Positions 58,707 through 64,000 of a DNA stretch of 64,000 bases are shown in pieces. The number at the start of each line of letters is the position of its first letter. The stretch's first letter is position 1. Location of the stretch: contig NZ_SSXA01000007.1 in the NCBI RefSeq assembly GCF_021698975.1, positions 1 to 64,000 on the forward strand, given 5' to 3'. Origin of the DNA: Blastococcus sp. KM273128. GTDB taxonomy: Bacteria; Actinomycetota; Actinomycetes; Mycobacteriales; Geodermatophilaceae. Under the pieces are notes generated by a model. That model saw only the letters and a program-made list of their open reading frames with translations. It did no database searches and was not told the origin of the DNA. Made by a program: the position numbers and the translations under genes.

Positions 58707-59720
58707 TCAGCGGGACCCGCGGGCCGCCTGCGTGGTGCGGACCAGCGCCGCGGTGGCCCCGGCCAGGCTGACGACGGCGGCGAGCGCGGCGGCGGGCAGG
58801 GCGACCGGCTGCGCCCCGGCGGCGTCGAGCACCTGGCCGGCGCCCTCCCCGCCCGGCGCCGGCGTGCTGAGCCCGGCCAGCTGCCCGAACTCGGGGACCG
58901 ACGCGCCGTCGTAGGTGCCCGCGGCGCCCCCCGACCCGGCGCCCTCGCCGGTGAGGGCCGGCACCAGGAAGCGGGACGGGTCGACGGCGGCCGCGGCGGC
59001 CCGGGCCCCGGGCAGGAGCTGGGCGGCCCCACCGGACCCCGTCTCGTACGTGTACTGCTCACCCGGCACGCCCTCCGGTGCCGGGCCGGCCTCGGGGGTC
59101 GCGGGCTGCCCCGTCGTCGGCGCCTGCGGGGCCTCCGGCGCCGGCTCGGGCGCGGGCCCGGGCGGTGGCGGGGTCGCCGGCAGCGTCACCGGCGGCAGCT
59201 GGGGCAGGTTGACCCCGGGCAGGTTCGGCAGGGGGAGGAGCGTGTTCACCACCAGCGGCTGCGGCCGGGGCAGGGGTGGCAGCAGCGCGGTGGTGGCGTC
59301 GACCAGCGACTGGGTGAGCGCGGCGCCGGAGCTCATCGAGTAGCTGAAGGTCAGCCAGCAGCCGGCGACGCAGCTCTGGTCGAACCGCTCGGTGACGCTC
59401 GCGCCGGGGGCCAGCTCCCGCTCACCCGAGGGCAGCGTCAGCGTCACCTCGGTGCTGGCGGTGACGCTGACCAGCGACGGCAGCAGCCCGCCGCCGCCGA
59501 CCTGCAGCGTCTTGTCCTGCAGCTCGTTGACGAAGGTGACCGCGCCGCCCTGGTCGACGGAGACGACGAGCTGGGTCAGGTCGCGGATCGGCACGGTCGC
59601 CGTGGGGGCGGCGCTGGCGGCGGGGGTCACCGCCACGGACGCCGCGGTCACGCCCAGCCAGCCCAGGAGGGCCACGGCGGTGCCCCGGCGGGCCGAGCGT
59701 CGGATGCGACCCGTTGCCAT
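58707..59720 (-). CDS. Secreted or surface Pro/Ala/Gly-rich protein with C-terminal anchor
   Basis: 337 residues. N-terminal signal (RRSARRG then [25 protein letters not shown]), a beta-rich domain (about 40-140; [48 protein letters not shown] region with a close Cys pair), then a long Pro-rich stretch (about 150-220) and a C-terminal hydrophobic helix with a positive tail ([25 protein letters not shown]). This looks like an envelope-anchored protein. ATG with GGAGG upstream. No known family recognised. Confidence 0.7.
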   Translation of the reverse strand: MATGRIRRSARRGTAVALLGWLGVTAASVAVTPAASAAPTATVPIRDLTQLVVSVDQGGAVTFVNELQDKTLQVGGGGLLPSLVSVTASTEVTLTLPSGERELAPGASVTERFDQSCVAGCWLTFSYSMSSGAALTQSLVDATTALLPPLPRPQPLVVNTLLPLPNLPGVNLPQLPPVTLPATPPPPGPAPEPAPEAPQAPTTGQPATPEAGPAPEGVPGEQYTYETGSGGAAQLLPGARAAAAAVDPSRFLVPALTGEGAGSGGAAGTYDGASVPEFGQLAGLSTPAPGGEGAGQVLDAAGAQPVALPAAALAAVVSLAGATAALVRTTQAARGSR

Positions 59721-59844
59721 GTTCTGCTACCTCCACGTCGACGTCACAGCTCCACCGGTGGGTAACCCCCGTCACAGCCTCAACGATGATGTGACCTCGG
59801 CGATACGGGTAAACGCGGATTTCGTCGAGGAACCGGAGATCAGC

Positions 59845-60657
59845 ATGGGGAGCCACCCGATCGGCGTACACGTGGGTGCCGGCCTCACCGACGACGGCGA
59901 CCTCGACCGCGGCGGCCCGCTGGCCCGGGCCGCGGAGGTGGACGCCGACGCGGTGCAGGTCTTCCTCGCCGACCCGCAGGGCTGGAAGGCCCCGCGCCCC
60001 CGGCCCGATGCCGCCGAGCTCCGCGCGTCCGACGTCGCCGTCTTCGTCCACGCGCCCTACGTCCTCAACGTGGCGACGACGAACAACCGCATCCGCATCC
60101 CCAGCCGCAACCTGCTGGCCAAGCACGCCCAGGCCGCGGCCGACGTGGGCGCCCGCGGCCTGGTCGTGCACGGCGGGCACGTCCTGGCCGGCGACGACCC
60201 GGCGGTCGGCGTGGACAACTGGCGCAAGACCTTCGCGCGCCAGGCCGAGCAGGGCGGCTTCCCCGTCCCGGTGCTCGTCGAGAACACCGCGGGCGGGGGC
60301 AACGCCATGGCCCGCGACCTCGACGCGCTCGGCCGGTTGTGGGAGGCGATCGGCGGGTTCGGCGCCGGCTTCGTGCTGGACACCTGCCACGGCTGGGCCG
60401 CCGGCTGGGACCTGGGCTCCGTCGTCGACGCCGTCCGGGCGGTCACCGGACGGATCGACCTGGTGCACCTGAACAACAGCCGGGACCCCGCGGGCTCCGG
60501 CCGCGACCGGCACGCGCCGCTGTTCGGCGGGGAGATCCCGGCGGAGGCCCTGGTCGAGGTGGCGCGGGCGGCCGGCTGCCCGGTCGTCCTCGAGACGCCG
60601 GGGGACGCCGCGGGTCACGCGGCGGAGATCGCGCTGCTACGCGACGCGCTCGGCTGA
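59845..60657 (+). CDS. Endonuclease IV-like (deoxyribonuclease IV) protein
   Basis: A 270-residue AP-endonuclease-2 TIM barrel. Metal-binding segments are seen: VFVHAPYVLNV, LVVHGGHVLAGDD, VLVENTAGGGN, FVLDTCHGWAAGWD, and VHLNNSRDPAGSGRDRHAPLFGGEIP, all typical of Nfo. It would cut the backbone at abasic sites in base-excision repair. The ATG at 59845 has GGAG 7 nt upstream and gives the normal family start. Its 3' end overlaps the convergent GT87 gene by about 21 bp. Confidence 0.88.
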   Translation: MGSHPIGVHVGAGLTDDGDLDRGGPLARAAEVDADAVQVFLADPQGWKAPRPRPDAAELRASDVAVFVHAPYVLNVATTNNRIRIPSRNLLAKHAQAAADVGARGLVVHGGHVLAGDDPAVGVDNWRKTFARQAEQGGFPVPVLVENTAGGGNAMARDLDALGRLWEAIGGFGAGFVLDTCHGWAAGWDLGSVVDAVRAVTGRIDLVHLNNSRDPAGSGRDRHAPLFGGEIPAEALVEVARAAGCPVVLETPGDAAGHAAEIALLRDALG

Positions 60658-62139
60658 CCGGCGCAGCACCCAGCGGTCGGGGGCGTGCTCCAGGGGGCCG
60701 CCCGCCGGGTCGTCCACGCCCGGCCAGCTGGTGCGCACGACGTCGCGGTCGGGGTCGAGCACGTCCCGGACCACCAGCGCCATGAGCACCACGAGCGCGA
60801 CGTCCCGCGCGACGACGCCGGTGTAGAACCACTCGACGTCCACACCGCGGTTCCCGGCGCCGAGGTAGTAGAGCATCGTCAGGACCCACACCAGCACCTC
60901 GCTGGCCTGCCAGAGCAGCAGCGAGCGCCAGCGCGGGCGCGCCAGCACGGCCAGCGGCAGCAGCCACAGCGCGTACTGCGGGCTGTAGACCTTGTTGAGC
61001 AGCAGGAAGGCCGCCACCAGCAGGAACGCCAGCTGGGGCACCCTCGGGCGCAGCGGGGCCGCCAGCGCCAGCCAGGCGGTCGCGGCGGCGCAGAGCACGA
61101 GCACCACGGCCACCACCGCGTTCAGCTGGCCGGGCGCCTGCCCCTCGGCCAGCGGGCCGTCGAGGAGGGTTCCGCCCGAGAGATCGCCGAGCATCGCCCA
61201 GATCGACTCGGGGTTGGCGCCGCGCGTCCGGTTCAGCTCGAAGAACCGGGCCCAGTTGTCCGGCGCCAGCGCGGCGACCGGCAGGTTGACCACCAGCCAG
61301 GCGGCCGCGGCGGTGCCCGCGGTGGTGAGCCAGGCCCGCAGCCGGCCGGTCCGCAGGCACAGCGCGAAGAGCACGCCCAGCACCAGCAGCGGGTAGAACT
61401 TCGCCGCCACGCCCAGGCCGAGCAGCAGCCCCGCCGCCACCGTGCGCTGCCGGGCCCAGGCCCACATGCCGAGCGTGGTCAGCGCCACGGCGAGCAGGTC
61501 CCAGTTGGTGAACGCGTGCACCAGCAGGACGGGGGAGAGGGCCACCATCGCGGCATCCCAGGGCCGCCGGCCGGCCAGCCCGAGCACCCCCCGCGTGACG
61601 AGCAGCGCGAGGACGGAGAGCAGCAGGCAGGTGACGACGTAGTAGCTCTGCACCGGCACCGCGTCGGGCAGGACGCCGACAGCGGCGGCCAGGCCGTCGT
61701 AGGCGCGGGCGACGGCCGCCGCCAGCGCCATCAGCCCCCCGGTGAGCACCGGGTACTCGACGGCGGAGTCGAGGTAGGGCACCGACCCGGTGTCCAGCCC
61801 GTGGATGCCGAAGAGCGGGACGGCGTCGTTGTAGCAGAGGTGGGTGTACTGCCGGGACCCCGTCCAGTCGCCGTCGGAGCACGGGGCCTGCTTCACCCAG
61901 GCCGCCGCCAGGACCAGGGCGGTGAACAGCAGGCACACCCGCAGCGGCGTCCAGAACAGGGCGCGGCCGGTGACGGCGTACCGGCCCCACGGCCCGCCGA
62001 CGGCCTCGCTGGCCTGACGCGCGACCGGGTCGGTCCAGGTGGGCACCACGCGGTCCGGGGCGGGCGCCGGCTGCGTTCCACGTGGAACGCCCACGGGCCC
62101 GTCCGCGGTGGCGGACGGGCCCGTGGGTGAGCTGCTCAT
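60637..62139 (-). CDS. GT87-type (DUF2029) polyprenol-linked glycosyltransferase, membrane
   Basis: 500 residues with about 10-12 transmembrane helices. The first lumenal loop has the acidic ESAVEYPVL-like motif (LDSAVEYPVLTGGLM) typical of GT-C GT87 mannosyltransferases, followed by NWDLLAVALTTLGMWAW and VYSPQYALWLLPL. Such enzymes add mannose from polyprenyl-phosphate-mannose to envelope glycans. It sits between ponA and rpsF, matching Rv0051 in the mycobacterial order. A parS-like palindrome lies in codons 18-22. The stop overlaps the endonuclease gene. Confidence 0.85.
   Translation of the reverse strand: MSSSPTGPSATADGPVGVPRGTQPAPAPDRVVPTWTDPVARQASEAVGGPWGRYAVTGRALFWTPLRVCLLFTALVLAAAWVKQAPCSDGDWTGSRQYTHLCYNDAVPLFGIHGLDTGSVPYLDSAVEYPVLTGGLMALAAAVARAYDGLAAAVGVLPDAVPVQSYYVVTCLLLSVLALLVTRGVLGLAGRRPWDAAMVALSPVLLVHAFTNWDLLAVALTTLGMWAWARQRTVAAGLLLGLGVAAKFYPLLVLGVLFALCLRTGRLRAWLTTAGTAAAAWLVVNLPVAALAPDNWARFFELNRTRGANPESIWAMLGDLSGGTLLDGPLAEGQAPGQLNAVVAVVLVLCAAATAWLALAAPLRPRVPQLAFLLVAAFLLLNKVYSPQYALWLLPLAVLARPRWRSLLLWQASEVLVWVLTMLYYLGAGNRGVDVEWFYTGVVARDVALVVLMALVVRDVLDPDRDVVRTSWPGVDDPAGGPLEHAPDRWVLRRSAERVA
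62074..62089. promoter_or_regulatory. parS-like site 4
   Basis: GTTCCACGTGGAAC at 62075-62088, the third perfect copy of the same 14-mer, inside the start of the GT87 coding sequence. Confidence 0.7.
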
Positions 62140-62160
62140 GCGAGCAGTGTGCGGGATCGG

Positions 62161-64000
62161 TCAGTCGACCGGCGGCGGGGTGACGGGGCCGGGGGTGCCG
62201 CCCTGGTTGCCACCGTTTCCGCCGCCACCGCCGCCCCCGGGATTCGTCCCGGCGCCCGGGATCGCGGGGTCGTTCGGCGCGGGGTCCTGGCGGTTCGGGA
62301 GCCCGTCACCGTCGGCGTCACCGTCGGGGTCGTCCGGCTGCTGCGTCGGTCGCGTCTGGACGTTGGGGTCGTTCGGCGCGAAGTCCCGGTCGTCCGGCAC
62401 CCCGTCGCCGTCGGTGTCCACCGGCCGCGGGGCGGTCGTGGTGGGTGGCGCCGACGGCGTCGACGGCGCGGCCGGGGTCTCCGTCGGCGGCGGCGCCTGG
62501 GTCGTCGGCGCGGGGACGCCCTCACCGGTGTCGCCCTTGATCAGCGGCCGGTCCGGCAGGTCCTCCTCCGGGGTGCCGGCGAGCACCGCGTCCATGAACC
62601 GCTGCCAGATGGCGCCGGGCAGGCCCGCGCCGTAGATGATCCGCCCGCGCGAGTCGACGATCGGGTCGCTGGGAGAGTCGTTGCCCATCCACACGGCGGT
62701 GGCGATGGAGGGGGTGTACCCGACCATCCACGCGTCGGAGTTGTTCTCCCCCTGCCCCTGGGTGCCGGTCTTGCTGGCGACCTCGCGGCCGTCGTCGAGC
62801 GCGCGGCGGGAGTAGGAGGCGACGTCCTTGAGCGCGACGGTGACGTCGTTGACGACGTCGCCCGGCAGCACCTGCTCACCGTCGGTCGCGGCGGTCTGGT
62901 CCACCAGCACCGCACCCTCGCTGTCGGTCACCTTCCCGACGAAGTGCGCGTCGCGGAAGACGCCACCGGCGGCGAGCGTCGCGAAGCCCTGCGCCTGGTC
63001 GAACGGGCGCATCTCGTACTCGCCGATGCCGATGGACGAGCCGGTGAGGCCATCGGAGTTGGCCAGCACCGTCTTGCCCCCGAAGAAGTCGTTGCCGCCC
63101 CACGTCTCCGGCAGGCCGGTGGCCGCGAGGATGGTGTCGCGCACGTTCTCCGGGCCCACCTCGTAGGCCAGGCCGTAGAAGGTGGTGTTCAGCGAGCGCG
63201 TCATCGCCTCGGTCAGCGTGCAGGCCGGGCAGCTGGCGCCGCCCGAGTTGGTCACCGGCTTGCCGGGCCGGTCGGGGAACTCCTGGTCGTCACTGCCGTC
63301 GCGGCGGGCCTGGATGCCGATGCCCTGCTCCAGGGCCGTGGCCAGCACGTACGGCTTGACCGACGAACCTGGCTGGCGCTTGGCCTGCGCGTAGTCGGTG
63401 CCGACGCCGTTCTCCCCGCCGTAGTAGGCGACGACCGCGCCGTTGCGCGGGTCGACGGCGACGAGCGCCTCCCGGAGCTCCTGCGGCTCCGGCGGGGCGG
63501 TCACCTCCTGGACGGCAGCCACGGCGGCGTCCTGCGCCGGCTTGCTGATGGTCGTCGTCACCTGCAGGCCGCCGGCGTTGATCTGCTGCTCGTCGTAGCC
63601 GTAGCGGTTCTGCAGCTCCTGGGTGACCTGCTCGACGATGTGGCCCTCGGGTCCCTGCGTCTGGTTCAGAACGGAGCCGGTCTTGGGCAGCACCGCCGGG
63701 TAGACCGAGGCGGCCCGCTCCTCCGCGGACAGCCAGCCCTCCTCGACCATCGCGTCGAGCACCAGGCCCCAGCGGTCCTGGGAACCCTCGGGGTTGGTCT
63801 CCGGGTCGTAGTTGGAGGGGCTGCGGATCAGGACGGCGAGCACCGCGGCCTGCTGCGCGGTGAGCTCCGCGGCCGGGACGCCGAAGTAGGTGTTGGCGGC
63901 CGCCTCGATGCCGTAGGCACCACGGCCGTAGTAGATGGTGTTGAGGTAGTTCTCGAGGATCTGCTCCTTCGAGAAGTTGTTGTCCAGCTTGATCGCCAGG
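62161..64000 (-). CDS. ponA: Class A penicillin-binding protein (PBP1), 5' end outside window
   Basis: The C-terminal 612 residues of a bifunctional peptidoglycan synthase; the gene enters from beyond position 64000. The visible glycosyltransferase end includes LENYLNTIYYGRGAYGIEAAANTYFG. The transpeptidase domain has SSVK in RQPGSSVKPYV, SLN in MTRSLNTTFYG and KTGT in VASKTGTQGQG. A C-terminal extension has two DGDGxPDxxDxAPxDP units resembling calcium-binding thrombospondin type 3 repeats, then a Gly-rich tail ending TPPPVD. It polymerises and crosslinks the wall outside the membrane. Confidence 0.93.
   Translation of the reverse strand, partial: LAIKLDNNFSKEQILENYLNTIYYGRGAYGIEAAANTYFGVPAAELTAQQAAVLAVLIRSPSNYDPETNPEGSQDRWGLVLDAMVEEGWLSAEERAASVYPAVLPKTGSVLNQTQGPEGHIVEQVTQELQNRYGYDEQQINAGGLQVTTTISKPAQDAAVAAVQEVTAPPEPQELREALVAVDPRNGAVVAYYGGENGVGTDYAQAKRQPGSSVKPYVLATALEQGIGIQARRDGSDDQEFPDRPGKPVTNSGGASCPACTLTEAMTRSLNTTFYGLAYEVGPENVRDTILAATGLPETWGGNDFFGGKTVLANSDGLTGSSIGIGEYEMRPFDQAQGFATLAAGGVFRDAHFVGKVTDSEGAVLVDQTAATDGEQVLPGDVVNDVTVALKDVASYSRRALDDGREVASKTGTQGQGENNSDAWMVGYTPSIATAVWMGNDSPSDPIVDSRGRIIYGAGLPGAIWQRFMDAVLAGTPEEDLPDRPLIKGDTGEGVPAPTTQAPPPTETPAAPSTPSAPPTTTAPRPVDTDGDGVPDDRDFAPNDPNVQTRPTQQPDDPDGDADGDGLPNRQDPAPNDPAIPGAGTNPGGGGGGGNGGNQGGTPGPVTPPPVD

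Overview
The window is very GC-rich, uses GTG starts freely and is packed with short gene overlaps. Together with mycothiol-type enzymes, LGFP repeats, 13E12-type HNH proteins and the gene order ponA / GT87 / rpsF-ssb-rpsR-rplI / dnaB, this points to an actinobacterium, most likely of the Geodermatophilaceae type (Blastococcus, Geodermatophilus, Modestobacter). That taxonomic placement is inference from gene content. The rpsF-dnaB block, a group of parS-like palindromes and DnaA-box-like sites suggest a chromosomal segment fairly near oriC.

Layout. 1-1.7 kb: an IS110-type insertion sequence abutting otsB. 1.7-5.7 kb: trehalose synthesis (otsA-otsB), paired fluoride channels (two crcB), and a CoA-transferase family III protein. 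5.7-12.1 kb: a MurJ-like flippase, an orphan ATP-grasp protein, and an asnO-ngs pair predicted to make the osmolyte N-acetylglutaminylglutamine amide. 12.2-14 kb: a secreted subtilase flanked by two related intergenic repeats. 14-17.8 kb: a four-gene siderophore ABC importer with an iron-box-like site. 18-22 kb: small membrane proteins, a flavin reductase, an HMG-CoA-lyase-like enzyme and a PAS-GGDEF cyclase. 22-28.7 kb: a glycerol cluster (glpD, IclR regulator, glpK, glpF, second glpK). 28.7-39.9 kb: mixed housekeeping genes, including a PadR pair, pgm, an AraC regulator, an HNH protein, a DUF3152-LGFP protein, an SNF2-like helicase and a mycothiol-type isomerase. 39.98-43 kb: a TPP riboswitch driving thiM-thiE-thiD-tenA. 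43-51.4 kb: dinB, an alkyl-DHAP-synthase-like flavoprotein, a methyltransferase, a PucR regulator, and a ferredoxin-reductase/desaturase pair. 51.5-64 kb: a secreted lipase, dnaB interrupted by an intein, rplI-rpsR-ssb-rpsF, a secreted Pro-rich protein, an endonuclease-IV-like enzyme, a GT87 membrane protein and a class A PBP that runs off the window.

The strongest unusual signals are: (1) a 415-residue intein in the DnaB Walker A motif that starts with Ala and carries the Trp/Cys/Thr signature of class 3 inteins, with an eight-cysteine double zinc-ribbon-like insertion inside its LAGLIDADG endonuclease; (2) three identical perfect 14-bp parS-like palindromes plus one degenerate copy; (3) a DnaA-box-like cluster upstream of dnaB; (4) a family of four 55-57 bp hairpin elements whose arms covary and which sit within a few bases of gene 3' ends; (5) a second repeat family flanking the subtilase gene.

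Trehalose, the predicted dipeptide osmolyte and glycerol uptake together fit a stress- and desiccation-tolerant soil or rock organism. No tRNA, rRNA or CRISPR array was recognised.
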